From: Xenorhabdus cabanillasii
GTDB lineage: Bacteria > Pseudomonadota > Gammaproteobacteria > Enterobacterales > Enterobacteriaceae
DNA: 64,000 nt
NCBI RefSeq assembly: GCF_003386665.1
Contig: NZ_QTUB01000001.1
Location: 2,604,001 to 2,668,000, forward strand
Reading direction: 5' to 3'
Shown here one piece after another: positions 1-10,295 of the stretch. A program made the position numbers and the translations under genes. Positions within the stretch are counted from its first letter, which is position 1. Each line of letters starts with the position of its first letter. Below the pieces are notes generated by a model. The model ran no database searches. It was not told where the DNA came from and was given only the letters and a program-made list of their open reading frames with translations.

Positions 1-1
1 G

Positions 2-3000
2 GCGACACCGGATAATATTGCGCTGGTATTTGAGGGAGAAACCCTGACTTACCGTCAGCTCAACGAACGGGCAAACCAGCTGGCCTGTGCGATTCGCCAA
101 CATTATCAGCAGCAACATCATACGCCGATGCCCGTTGATACCCCCGTGGCTCTGTATCTGGATCGCAGTCTGGAAATGGTGATCAGTATGCTGGCGGTAC
201 TGAAAGCCGGCGGCGCTTATGTTCCTGTCTCTCCCTCTTATCCGGTAGAGCGGGTTCAGTTTATTTTAGAAGACACCCGTTCACCCTGCATAGTGACTCA
301 GCAACAGTACCTGGCCCCATTGGCAGAATACACGCACGTGTTGGGGGAACAGCCCGCTCTGATAGCGGCAGATGATAAGGCCGTGACCGCTGGTCAGCCA
401 GCAGAAAATCCGGCCTTAATCAACCAGCCGACCGATCTGGCTTATATCATCTACACGTCAGGCACCACCGGTCAGCCAAAAGGGGTGATGGTGGAACATA
501 GCAGTGTTCAGAATCTGACTCAGTTTATTGCCAGAACACATTTACTGGCACCGCAGGTGAAAGCGCTGTTTTTCTCCAATTACGTGTTTGATGCTTCTGT
601 TTTTGAAGTTTTCCCGGTGCTGATGTCCGGTGCCGCCTTGTATATTGCTCCCGCTGCGGTAACCGGAGACAGTGAGCAACTGCTGGCGTTTATTAATCAA
701 CATAAGATCACCAAAGCCTTTATTCCCACTGTCTTAATGAACCATTTTTCTGCCGAGTTATTCCGCTCAACCTTGCAGGTGATCCACACCGGTGGAGAGG
801 CTCTTAATACTCTGGAGATCCCGCCGCATATCACGCTGTTTAACCAGTATGGTCCGACGGAAATTACCGTGTGTGCCAGCCAGAACCTGTTGCAGCACGG
901 CGATCGGGCCATTGGGCAGGGGATCGATAACACCCGTCTGTATGTGCTGGATGAACAGGGCAATCTGTCCCCGATGGGTGCGCCGGGGGAACTGTATGTC
1001 GGTGGTGCCGGGGTGGCACGCGGGTATTTAAATCAGCCTGAACTCACCGCTGAGCGGTTTGTGGTCAACCCGTTTGCCACCGACGAAGACAGGGCACGGG
1101 GTTATACCCGGCTGTACAAAACCGGCGATCTGGTACGCTGGCGGCCGGATGGCAAACTGGACTATCTGGGACGCAATGATTATCAGGTCAAAATCCGGGG
1201 CTACCGTATTGAATTGGGAGAAATTGAAAGTGCGCTGGCGGCTCATCCGCGGGTAAAACAGGCGGTAGTGATTGATTGGGAGCAGGAAGGTCACAAAGTG
1301 CTGGCGGCCTATCTGGTGAGCGAGGGGAATATATCTGATGACGCTCTGACTGAACATCTCTCCGGTCGTCTGCCGGAGTACATGATACCGGCCCGCTTTA
1401 TCCGCATTGAGTCAGTGCCGTTGACCCTGAATGGTAAGTTAGATCGCCGGGCATTACCGGAACCGGTCTGGGGCAACCGGGACAGTTACGTAGCACCGCG
1501 CAATGCACTGGAAACTCAGCTTTGTACTCTCTGGCAGGAGGTATTGGGACTGGCTAAGGTAGGCATTGAAGATAATTTCTTCCGTATCGGCGGCGACTCG
1601 ATTGTCAGTATCAGGCTGGTTTCCCGATTGCGGAAAGCGGGTTTTACCGTTCAGGTCAAGTCGGTTTTTGAAGCGCCAACGGTGGCCCGTCTGGCACAGA
1701 TATTGACACAGGAGCAACAGACAGTCAGCGTGGTGGCTGAACAGGGCAAATTAAGCGGGGAATTTGGCTTATTGCCTGTCCAGCAGGATTTCTTCAACCG
1801 CCAGTTACCGCAGCCACACCACTGGAACCAGGCGTTTATGATCCGCCTGCCCGGTACGATCAAGCACGGTGATATCGAAAAAGCGCTGAATCAACTGGCT
1901 GAACGACACGATATGTTGCGTGTCCACTTTGTTGAAACGGCAGCGGGTTACCGCCAGTGTTATCAGGCCGGTATGCCTTCATGGTTGCCTGCATTACGGC
2001 ATTGTGATGTCAGTCAATGGGATGAAACGGCATTACATCAGCAACTGACTGAATGGCAGAGCCGCTTTGATTATTGTCACGGGCCTCTGTGGCAGGCAGC
2101 GCATCTGACCGGATATGCAGACGGGAGCGCCCGCTTATTCTTTGCGTTTCACCATCTGATCATTGATGCGGTGTCCTGGCGGATCATTGCAGAAGATATG
2201 CGTTTATTGCTACAGAGTGACGCACTACAGAGTAATACCTTGCCGGCAAAAACCAGCAGTTACCGGCAGTGGGTCAGCGCTGTGCATCGCTATGCCGAAT
2301 GCCATCAGGATGAAATATCCTACTGGCAACAGGTCATGGCGGAGAGCAGGGCTTATCCTGTAGCGGGGGAACTCAGTCAGCATGAGGTGGCTATCTCTGA
2401 GGCACTGACCGAGACTTTATTGCGTGAGGCCAATGCCGGTTATCACACCGAAATTAATGACTTATTGTTGAGTGCCCTCACGCTGGCCTTGCAGGCGTGT
2501 TTTTCACGGCCGGACAACCTTATCTTGCTGGAAGGGCACGGGCGGGAACATATCGATAATACATTGGATGTTTCTGAAACCGTGGGCTGGTTTACAACCC
2601 TGTACCCTGTCCGGCTGGCAATGCAGGCCGATATTATCAAAACTATTATCCATACCAAAGAGATGCTCAGGGCTGTGCCGAATAAAGGGCTGGGTTACGG
2701 TGCTCTGCATCAGGCCGGGTATTTAGCGGGTAATCTGCCGGCGATCAGTTTTAACTACCTCGGTCAGTTAGGGGAAGAGGCGGGAGAACAGGACTGGTCA
2801 CTCACCAGCGATGATTGTGGTGCTATGGCCGGCAGTCAGAATAGTAGTGATCTGTTGCTGAATATTAATGGCATGGTTCAGAGCGGGCGACTGCAATTCA
2901 GTGTGATATCGGGTTTACCACAACCTCAGACACAGACGTTTATCGCTGCGTTTGAACAGGCACTGCTGACGGTGATTAAAACCGCTCAGCAACAGGCACG

Positions 3001-6000
3001 AGCGGGGGGCATGAAGACCCTCAGCGATTACGGTATTAAAGGCGTTTCGATAGAGCGTTTACTCCATTTTCAGCAGAAATACCGGGTTGAGGCACTGTAT
3101 CCTGCCACCAGTCTACAGCAGGGGTTTATTTATCATTATCTGGCTCAGCCGCAGGATGACGCCTACCGGGTCCAGTTATTGCTGGATTATCACACAAATG
3201 TAGACCTTGCCGCCTATCAGCAGGCCTGGTCACTGGCTTCCCTGCGTTTCCCTATTCTGCGAACCGCTTTTGACTGGGAAGGAGAACTCTTGCAGGTGGT
3301 GACCGCAGGCGCGAGTATTGGTGCAGCCAATTTTACTGTTCAGGATCTCAGCCGATTACCCGCAGAAGAGCGGGATGCAGCGATTGACGCTATTCAGCAG
3401 CATGACCGGACACAGCCGTTTGATTTAAGCCAGCCGGGGTTAATTCGTTTCACTATTATCAGGCAACATGACCAACTGGTGACGGTAATGATTACCCAAC
3501 ATCACTGTATTGCCGATGGCTGGAGTAACCCGGTTTTATTGCAGACTGTGCATGACTATTACAACCAACTGATACAAGGGCAGACACCCCGGATAGAGGC
3601 GGATAAGGCGTATCTGGCGACTCAGCAATATCACCTTGATCATCAACAAACCTCTGAGATGTATTGGGCTGAGCGCAAGGCTCAATTCCACAGGGCAAAT
3701 GATCTTTCGGCACTGCTAGGCCGTAACGTAGATCTGAACCGGATAAAAGCGGTAGAGAAACCTGCCGAACAGGTACTCACGATACAGGGAAGTTCCTATA
3801 AACAGCTTACGACAATGTGCCGGGAACAAGGCGTGACGTTGAATGTGGTGTTGCAGTTTGCCTGGCATAAATTGCTGCACAGCTACAGCGGGGATGAACA
3901 GACCATTGTGGGAACAACCGTATCAGGGCGGGATGTGCCGGTCGATGGTATCGAAGCCAGCGTTGGTCTGTATATCAATACGTTGCCATTGATGGTGCAG
4001 TGGGAATCCACACACACAGTAGCCGATGTTTTACAGGCAATCCAGCATGACATTGCGGCGCTTAACAGCCACAGTGCGGTGTCACTTGCCAGTCTGCAAC
4101 CGGATGGGGCACGTTTGTTCCACAGTTTGCTGATTTTTGAAAACTATCCGACACTTGTGGTGAGTGAAACCAGAGACGGAATTGAAAAAACACTGACATT
4201 CCGCAAAGCGATTGAAAAAACAGATTATCCGGTATTACTGATGGCTTATGAACACGGTGATAGTCTGATAGTGAAACTGAGTTACGGTGAAGACTGGCTG
4301 ACGGACGAACAGGCACAGCGTTTGCTCCGTCAGGTTAAGTGTATTTTATCCACGGTAGCGCGGAAACCCCACCAGCCCATCTCATCGGTAACGTTCCTCA
4401 GTGACACAGAACGCCATACCCTGCTGTATAGCTGGAACCAGACAGATATCCCGTACCCGCAAGACCGCATACTCCAGCAGCAGTTTGAAGCACAGGTTGC
4501 AGCCACACCGGATAACATTGCGCTGGTATTTGAGGGAGAAACCCTGACTTACCGTCAGCTCAACGAACGGACAAACCAGCTGGCCTGTGCGATTCGCCAA
4601 CATTACCAGCAGCAACATCATACGCCGGTGCCCGTTGATACCCCCGTGGCTCTGTATCTGGATCGCAGTCTGGAAATGGTGATCAGTATGCTGGCGGTGC
4701 TGAAAGCCGGCGGTGCTTATGTCCCTGTCTCTCCGCAATATCCTGCCGGGCGTGTCCGCTTTATTCTGACCGATACTCAGGCTCCGTGTGTAGTGACCCA
4801 ACAGCGGCATTTGCCGGTATTAGAGACATACTGCGAGATAATGCCTGTTCAGCCCGCTCTGATAGCGGCAGATGATCAGGCTGTGACCGCTGGTCAGCCA
4901 GCAGAAAATCCGGTCTTAATCAGCCAGCCGACCGATCTGGCTTATATCATCTACACGTCAGGCACCACCGGTCAGCCAAAAGGGGTGATGGTGGAACACA
5001 GCAGTGTTCTGAATCTGACTCAGTTTATCGCCAGAACGCATTTACTGGCACCACAGGTGAAAGCGCTGTTTTTCTCCAATTACGTGTTTGATGCTTCTGT
5101 TTTTGAAGTTTTCCCGGTGCTGATGTCCGGTGCCACCCTGTATATTGCTCCTGCTGCGGTAACCGGAGACAGTGAACAACTGCTGGCATTTATTAATCAG
5201 CATAAAATCACTAAGGCTTTTATTCCCACTGCGCTGATGAACCATTTTTCTGAAGATCTGTTCCGCTCAACTTTACAGGTGATCCATACCGGTGGGGAGA
5301 CTCTTAATATTCTGGAGATCCCGCCGCATATCACGTTGTTTAACCAGTATGGCCCGACGGAAATTACCGTGTGTGCCAGTCAGAATTTATTGCAGGGGGA
5401 TGATTTGGCCATTGGCCGGGGAATTGATAACACCCGTCTGTATGTGCTGGATGAATGGGGCAATCTGTCGCCGATGGGTGCGCCGGGAGAATTGTATATC
5501 GGTGGTGCGGGTGTAGCACGCGGGTATTTAAACCAGCCTGAGCTGACTGCCGAGCGATTTGTGGAAAATCCATTTGCCACAGCCGAAGACAAGGTTCGGG
5601 GTTATACCCGGCTGTATAAAACCGGTGATTTGGTGCGCTGGCGGCCGGATGGCAAGCTGGACTATCTGGGACGCAATGATTATCAGGTCAAAATCCGGGG
5701 CTACCGTATTGAATTAGGGGAAATTGAAGCTGCATTGGCTGCGCATCCACAAGTAAAACAGGCGGTAGTGATTGACCGGGAGCAGGAAGGTCATAAAGTG
5801 CTGGCGGCCTATCTGGTTGCAGAGGAGGGACTCTCGGACGATAAACTGATCAGTCACTTATCTGGCTGCCTGCCGGAGTATATGGTGCCTGTCAGCTTTA
5901 CTCGTATGGACTCTATTCCGTTAACCCTGAATAGTAAATTAGATCGTCGGGCACTACCGGAACCGGTCTGGAACAACCAACACAGTTATGTGGCACCACG

Positions 6001-8239
6001 CAATGCACTGGAAACCGAGCTTTGTGCCATCTGGCAGGAAGTTTTGGGGCTGGCGCAGGTGGGTATTAAAGATAATTTCTTCCGTATTGGTGGGGATTCT
6101 ATCAGAGCGATTAAACTGACGGCGGCTATTCGCCACACGTTGGCAATGGATGTTTCACTGGCACAATTGTTTGAATTGAAAACGATTGCAGAATTATCCA
6201 CACAGATTGGTCAGCAGACATACACAGTCATCCCTCATATCGAACTTGCCCGTTATCCCTTGTCCTTTGCCCAGGAGCGGATGCTGTTTATTGAACAGTT
6301 TGAACAGGGCGCTTATGCCTACCATATTCCTTATCTGGTGCAGTTGCATGAAGGAGTCAAATTGTCTCTGCTGGAAAGCGCAATTAACCGGGTGATTGAG
6401 CGTCATAATGTGTTGAAAACGGTATACCGCAGCGATGATGAGGGATATGGATATCAGCAAGTACTGGAAGATGATCTTCTGATTGAGTCACACTTCTGTA
6501 CGAGTGTTGAGGCATTGTTGCATACAGTACATGCTGAATTGAGCACATCATTTAATCTGATGGCAGAACCGGGTTTGCGTCTGCGCCATTACCAGGTTGG
6601 TCACAGCCACTATCTTTTGTTCATGTGGCATCACATTGCCATTGATGGCTGGTCGGTAGATATCTTTATGCATGAGCTGGCAGAGGCTTACCATGCCCGG
6701 CTCGAAAACCGTGACAGCCGTCTGCCCGTATTGGAAATCACTTATGGTGATTACGCCCACTGGCAGCGAGAATATTTGCGGGGAGAAGTAGGAGAACGTC
6801 AACGGGCATACTGGCAGCAGGCACTGGCGGGGTATGAGCCGTTACTTTTGCCGACCGATCATCCCCGTCCGGTACAGGTAGATTATCAGGGACGAAATTT
6901 CGGCTTTACGTTAGGAAGTAAACTTACCGGCCAACTAAAGGCATTGGCAAAACAGCAGGAAACCACCCTATACACTGTTTTATTGAGTGGTTTTTATCTC
7001 ATGCTGGCGAGGTTATCCGGGCAAAGCGATATTGTACTGGGGACACCGACCGATAACCGCCACCATGCCCAGACTCAATCCCTGATCGGGATGTTTGTTA
7101 ATTCACTGGTTCTGCGGGCACAGGTGGAACAGACCGGCAGTGTGGAACGTCTGATTGAACACGTTCACGATGTGATTGCTCAGGCTAAGGCCCATCAGGA
7201 TATACCATTCGAGCAGTTGGTTGATGCTCTTCAGGTTGAGCGGGATGCGTCCCGTCATCCTGTTTTTCAGGTGCTGTTCGGGCTGCAAGACGCCGGGAAA
7301 ACACTACAAACAGCCACAGATTTGCCGTTTAGCCCAGTGCAGTTGGATGATTCTCTGTATAGTCCGGCTAAGTTTGATCTGAGCCTGTTTATTGCTGAGG
7401 ATGCCTCCTGCCTGACAGGGGCGTTCAATTACGCTGTCAGCCTGTTTGATGAAACGACCATCGCCCGGATGGCGGCCGGTTATCAGCAGGTATTGACTGC
7501 TTTTGTGGCAGATCCACAGCAACCCTTGAGCCGCCTTGACGTGTTGTCGGCGCAGGAGCGTCATACCCTGTTGTCTGGCTGGAACCAGACGGACAGGCCC
7601 TGCCCGTCAGAGAATACCCTGTCACAACAATTTGAGGCGCAGGCAGCTGCCACACCGGATAATGCCGCCCTGGAATTTGCCGGAGAAACCCTGACCTACC
7701 GCCAGCTTAACGAACGGGCCAATCAGTTAGCTGCCGTGATCCGGGCACAGTATCAGCAACAGTGCCAGACCCCGATGCCGGCAGATACGCCGGTGGCGTT
7801 ATATCTGGATCGCAGTCTGGCGATGATTATCGCTATTCTGGCGGTGTTAAAAGCCGGCGGGGCTTATGTCCCGCTTTCACCGGAATACCCGCCGGAGCGT
7901 ACCCGCTTTATTCTGACTGACACACAGACTCCGTGTGTGGTGACTCAGCGCCACCATCTGCCCGCCCTGACCGCCTGCACACAGGCACTGACGGCGGCCC
8001 CCGTTCTGATTGCCGCCGACGATCCGGCAGTAACCGCCGGTTATCCTGCCGGCAATCTCCCGCCGGTCAGCAGGGCCACCGATTTGGCCTATATCATTTA
8101 CACGTCAGGCACCACCGGGCAGCCGAAAGGGGTGGCACTGACTCACCGCAGTGTGATGAACCGTCTGGGCTGGATGTTGTCGCGCTACCCTTTCCGGCCC
8201 GCCGATAAAATACTGCAAAAAAACCCCGTACACCTTTGA
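2..8239 (+). CDS. Nonribosomal peptide synthetase, 5'-truncated by the window and ending at a frameshift
   Basis: Multimodular NRPS open from the first codon of the window, so the gene starts upstream. Domains in order: A1 (2-1460), T1 (1490-1710, GGDS with phosphopantetheine Ser codon 1598-1600), epimerisation domain E (about 1740-3010, HHLIIDAVSW at 2150-2179, later VGWF and NYLGQ motifs), C2 (about 3080-4400, HHCIADGWS at 3500), A2 (4430-5960), T2 (Ser codon 6098-6100), C3 (6220-7500, HHIAIDGWS at 6629) and the N-terminal part of A3 from about 7560. The E domain predicts a D-residue from module 1, and C2 is then expected to be of the DCL type. Specificity positions read by eye against GrsA are the same in A1 and A2 (D-A-F-F-H-G-Q-V-C-K); the substrate is not assigned. 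The reading frame is lost in an A7 run at 8217-8223; removing one A joins it to the next ORF. Family assignment is certain; whether the product is made is not. Confidence 0.95.
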   Translation, partial: ATPDNIALVFEGETLTYRQLNERANQLACAIRQHYQQQHHTPMPVDTPVALYLDRSLEMVISMLAVLKAGGAYVPVSPSYPVERVQFILEDTRSPCIVTQQQYLAPLAEYTHVLGEQPALIAADDKAVTAGQPAENPALINQPTDLAYIIYTSGTTGQPKGVMVEHSSVQNLTQFIARTHLLAPQVKALFFSNYVFDASVFEVFPVLMSGAALYIAPAAVTGDSEQLLAFINQHKITKAFIPTVLMNHFSAELFRSTLQVIHTGGEALNTLEIPPHITLFNQYGPTEITVCASQNLLQHGDRAIGQGIDNTRLYVLDEQGNLSPMGAPGELYVGGAGVARGYLNQPELTAERFVVNPFATDEDRARGYTRLYKTGDLVRWRPDGKLDYLGRNDYQVKIRGYRIELGEIESALAAHPRVKQAVVIDWEQEGHKVLAAYLVSEGNISDDALTEHLSGRLPEYMIPARFIRIESVPLTLNGKLDRRALPEPVWGNRDSYVAPRNALETQLCTLWQEVLGLAKVGIEDNFFRIGGDSIVSIRLVSRLRKAGFTVQVKSVFEAPTVARLAQILTQEQQTVSVVAEQGKLSGEFGLLPVQQDFFNRQLPQPHHWNQAFMIRLPGTIKHGDIEKALNQLAERHDMLRVHFVETAAGYRQCYQAGMPSWLPALRHCDVSQWDETALHQQLTEWQSRFDYCHGPLWQAAHLTGYADGSARLFFAFHHLIIDAVSWRIIAEDMRLLLQSDALQSNTLPAKTSSYRQWVSAVHRYAECHQDEISYWQQVMAESRAYPVAGELSQHEVAISEALTETLLREANAGYHTEINDLLLSALTLALQACFSRPDNLILLEGHGREHIDNTLDVSETVGWFTTLYPVRLAMQADIIKTIIHTKEMLRAVPNKGLGYGALHQAGYLAGNLPAISFNYLGQLGEEAGEQDWSLTSDDCGAMAGSQNSSDLLLNINGMVQSGRLQFSVISGLPQPQTQTFIAAFEQALLTVIKTAQQQARAGGMKTLSDYGIKGVSIERLLHFQQKYRVEALYPATSLQQGFIYHYLAQPQDDAYRVQLLLDYHTNVDLAAYQQAWSLASLRFPILRTAFDWEGELLQVVTAGASIGAANFTVQDLSRLPAEERDAAIDAIQQHDRTQPFDLSQPGLIRFTIIRQHDQLVTVMITQHHCIADGWSNPVLLQTVHDYYNQLIQGQTPRIEADKAYLATQQYHLDHQQTSEMYWAERKAQFHRANDLSALLGRNVDLNRIKAVEKPAEQVLTIQGSSYKQLTTMCREQGVTLNVVLQFAWHKLLHSYSGDEQTIVGTTVSGRDVPVDGIEASVGLYINTLPLMVQWESTHTVADVLQAIQHDIAALNSHSAVSLASLQPDGARLFHSLLIFENYPTLVVSETRDGIEKTLTFRKAIEKTDYPVLLMAYEHGDSLIVKLSYGEDWLTDEQAQRLLRQVKCILSTVARKPHQPISSVTFLSDTERHTLLYSWNQTDIPYPQDRILQQQFEAQVAATPDNIALVFEGETLTYRQLNERTNQLACAIRQHYQQQHHTPVPVDTPVALYLDRSLEMVISMLAVLKAGGAYVPVSPQYPAGRVRFILTDTQAPCVVTQQRHLPVLETYCEIMPVQPALIAADDQAVTAGQPAENPVLISQPTDLAYIIYTSGTTGQPKGVMVEHSSVLNLTQFIARTHLLAPQVKALFFSNYVFDASVFEVFPVLMSGATLYIAPAAVTGDSEQLLAFINQHKITKAFIPTALMNHFSEDLFRSTLQVIHTGGETLNILEIPPHITLFNQYGPTEITVCASQNLLQGDDLAIGRGIDNTRLYVLDEWGNLSPMGAPGELYIGGAGVARGYLNQPELTAERFVENPFATAEDKVRGYTRLYKTGDLVRWRPDGKLDYLGRNDYQVKIRGYRIELGEIEAALAAHPQVKQAVVIDREQEGHKVLAAYLVAEEGLSDDKLISHLSGCLPEYMVPVSFTRMDSIPLTLNSKLDRRALPEPVWNNQHSYVAPRNALETELCAIWQEVLGLAQVGIKDNFFRIGGDSIRAIKLTAAIRHTLAMDVSLAQLFELKTIAELSTQIGQQTYTVIPHIELARYPLSFAQERMLFIEQFEQGAYAYHIPYLVQLHEGVKLSLLESAINRVIERHNVLKTVYRSDDEGYGYQQVLEDDLLIESHFCTSVEALLHTVHAELSTSFNLMAEPGLRLRHYQVGHSHYLLFMWHHIAIDGWSVDIFMHELAEAYHARLENRDSRLPVLEITYGDYAHWQREYLRGEVGERQRAYWQQALAGYEPLLLPTDHPRPVQVDYQGRNFGFTLGSKLTGQLKALAKQQETTLYTVLLSGFYLMLARLSGQSDIVLGTPTDNRHHAQTQSLIGMFVNSLVLRAQVEQTGSVERLIEHVHDVIAQAKAHQDIPFEQLVDALQVERDASRHPVFQVLFGLQDAGKTLQTATDLPFSPVQLDDSLYSPAKFDLSLFIAEDASCLTGAFNYAVSLFDETTIARMAAGYQQVLTAFVADPQQPLSRLDVLSAQERHTLLSGWNQTDRPCPSENTLSQQFEAQAAATPDNAALEFAGETLTYRQLNERANQLAAVIRAQYQQQCQTPMPADTPVALYLDRSLAMIIAILAVLKAGGAYVPLSPEYPPERTRFILTDTQTPCVVTQRHHLPALTACTQALTAAPVLIAADDPAVTAGYPAGNLPPVSRATDLAYIIYTSGTTGQPKGVALTHRSVMNRLGWMLSRYPFRPADKILQKNPVHL

Positions 8240-8240
8240 T

Positions 8241-10214
8241 GTGTCAGTGTGGGAATTGCTGGCGGCGAACTGGACAGGGGCATGTATTGTGATTGCTCCG
8301 CCGGAGGTACATAAACAGCCGGTGGAGTTGCAGCAACTGATCCGGCAAAGTGGCGTGACTGTGTTGCATTTTATCCCGTCCATGTTAGGGGCATTCTGCC
8401 AGACCCTGGAGGCAATGCATCAGCAGTTACCGGCCGGAGTACGTTATGTTTTCTGTAGCGGGGAAGCGCTGACGGCGTCGCAGGTCAGGGCATTTAACCG
8501 GATCCAGACGGGCAACAGTGCCCTTATCAACCTCTATGGGCCGACAGAAGCGGCGATTGAAGTCGCCTGTTATGAGACGGACACGGCGTGTCACGGTAAT
8601 GTGCCGATTGGGCGGGCGATTGATAATGTGCGGCTCTATGTGCTGGACAAATACGGTAATCCTTCCCCGACAGGGGCACCGGGTGAGCTGTACATTGGCG
8701 GTGTTTGTCTGGCGCGCGGTTACTGGAACCAGCCGGCCCTGACGGCAGAGAGTTTTGTGCCGAACCCGTTTGCGACAGCGGAAGATGTCGCATTGGGCTA
8801 TACCCGGCTGTATAAAACCGGGGATTTGGTGCGCTGGCGGCCGGACGGTAATCTGGATTATCTGGGACGCAATGATTTTCAGGTGAAAATTCGTGGTTAC
8901 CGGATTGAACCGGGGGAGGTTGAAAGTGCGCTGGCGACTCACCCGCAGGTGAAACAGGCGGTGGTGATCGACCGGGAACACGAGGGGGAGCGCGTGCTGG
9001 TGGCCTATCTGGTCACGGAGGGCGGGGAGGGGGATGATACCGTGTCGGATGACAGCCTGATTGGGCATCTGTCAGCTCGCCTGCCGGAGTATATGGTGCC
9101 GGCCAGTTTTACCCGCATTGAGTCCGTGCCGCTGACGCTGAATGGCAAACTGGATCGCCGGGCTTTACCGGCGCCGGTCTGGGTGAGCCGTGAACAGTAT
9201 GTGGCGCCGCGTACGGCACTGGAAACCCGGTTATGTATGATCTGGCAGTCGGTATTGGGGCTGACGCGGGTGGGGATTGAAGATAACTTTTTCCGTATCG
9301 GGGGGAATTCCCTGCTGGCGATTAAGCTGGCCGCCGCTGTTCATCGTGAAATGGAGATTGAGATCCCATTGCATATATTGTTCAGCTACCGGTCTGTGTC
9401 TTTGTTAGCAGGATGGCTGGAGGATGGGCATGCTAAATGTGAACTTCTGCATCAGTTAACGCCAAAATCGACAGCAACAGATAAATTGTTTATGGTTCAT
9501 GCAGCTAATTGTAGTAGTGAGGTATATACTTCGCTGGCTAATGAATTAGCTGATGTATATAACTGTATAGGCATCAATAATTATAATTTGCTTACGGAAT
9601 ATCACATTAGTTCATTAGAAAAAATAGCCCAAATCTATTTAGAATTGATTTTAACTGAAACTTCTATTGATAAGCCTGTCAGGATATTAGGCTGGTCATT
9701 AGGAGGACAATTAGCGATGGAAATTGCATTTCAACTTGAACAGAGTGGAGCAAAAGATATCGAGGTATTTTTGTTAGATACAATAATAAATACTGATGAG
9801 TTAAAAAGATTAAAAAATCAAATGGATATGTCATATGTTGTTAAGGGTGTTACAAAAAAACTACAGCAAATGGGTGCCGAAGATTCTTATATAAATAAAG
9901 TATTGGAAGCCATTCCTTTTGAAAATAAAATTATTAATTGTGACTTAAGTGGTAAATTAACCTATACAAAAATCATTTTATTTAAAGCAGGAAAAACGGA
10001 TCAAAGTTACAAAGGAGAAATTGGGGTACTGGTAAATCAGTTAGTAGCCAAGATGCCGGATAATAATATTTCTGCCTGGGTTACTGAACCTTTAATGATT
10101 AAATTAATTGAACATTGTTCTCACTCGGATATCATTGAAGCTACTTCGATTATTAAAGATGAAATCATTAATAAAAATTCAGTTAAGGAAGGTGTATCAA
10201 TATTTACTGAATAA
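8241..10214 (+). CDS. NRPS C-terminal part: rest of A3, T3 and thioesterase
   Basis: Direct continuation of the upstream synthetase in another frame. The ATG at 8241 lies inside the A domain (within FDVSVWEL), so this is not a natural start; it marks the far side of a +1 frameshift in the A7 run at 8217-8223. It carries the rest of A3 (YGPTE core at about 8535, LDRRALP end at about 9165), T3 (GGNS, Ser codon 9309-9311) and a type I thioesterase (about 9450-10214) with GWSLGG (nucleophile Ser codon 9696-9698) and a late HCSHSD likely holding the catalytic His. The A3 positions taken across the junction read D-V-W-H-F-S-L-I-E-K, very close to the serine code of EntF, so Ser is the predicted last residue. 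The thioesterase would release or cyclise the peptide. The TE part is much more AT-rich than the modules before it. Confidence 0.93.
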   Translation: MSVWELLAANWTGACIVIAPPEVHKQPVELQQLIRQSGVTVLHFIPSMLGAFCQTLEAMHQQLPAGVRYVFCSGEALTASQVRAFNRIQTGNSALINLYGPTEAAIEVACYETDTACHGNVPIGRAIDNVRLYVLDKYGNPSPTGAPGELYIGGVCLARGYWNQPALTAESFVPNPFATAEDVALGYTRLYKTGDLVRWRPDGNLDYLGRNDFQVKIRGYRIEPGEVESALATHPQVKQAVVIDREHEGERVLVAYLVTEGGEGDDTVSDDSLIGHLSARLPEYMVPASFTRIESVPLTLNGKLDRRALPAPVWVSREQYVAPRTALETRLCMIWQSVLGLTRVGIEDNFFRIGGNSLLAIKLAAAVHREMEIEIPLHILFSYRSVSLLAGWLEDGHAKCELLHQLTPKSTATDKLFMVHAANCSSEVYTSLANELADVYNCIGINNYNLLTEYHISSLEKIAQIYLELILTETSIDKPVRILGWSLGGQLAMEIAFQLEQSGAKDIEVFLLDTIINTDELKRLKNQMDMSYVVKGVTKKLQQMGAEDSYINKVLEAIPFENKIINCDLSGKLTYTKIILFKAGKTDQSYKGEIGVLVNQLVAKMPDNNISAWVTEPLMIKLIEHCSHSDIIEATSIIKDEIINKNSVKEGVSIFTE

Positions 10215-10250
10215 GTTTCAACTAACTGTGTAACTACAAATATTAAATGA

Positions 10251-10295
10251 TCCTCCGGAAGCAACGGTAATCTGCTTCTGGGGGAATAATTTTTT
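10251..10295 (+). terminator. Intrinsic terminator after the NRPS
   Basis: A 13-bp stem (10251-10263 with 10273-10285, two G-U pairs) with a 9-nt loop is followed by AATAA and T6. It lies 37 nt after the NRPS stop and insulates the ast promoter region. Confidence 0.8.

Noticed and set aside
8427..9068. 213-codon ORF on the minus strand inside the NRPS
   Set aside because: It lies fully opposite a conserved A domain and has the Arg/His/Pro-rich composition of an antisense shadow.
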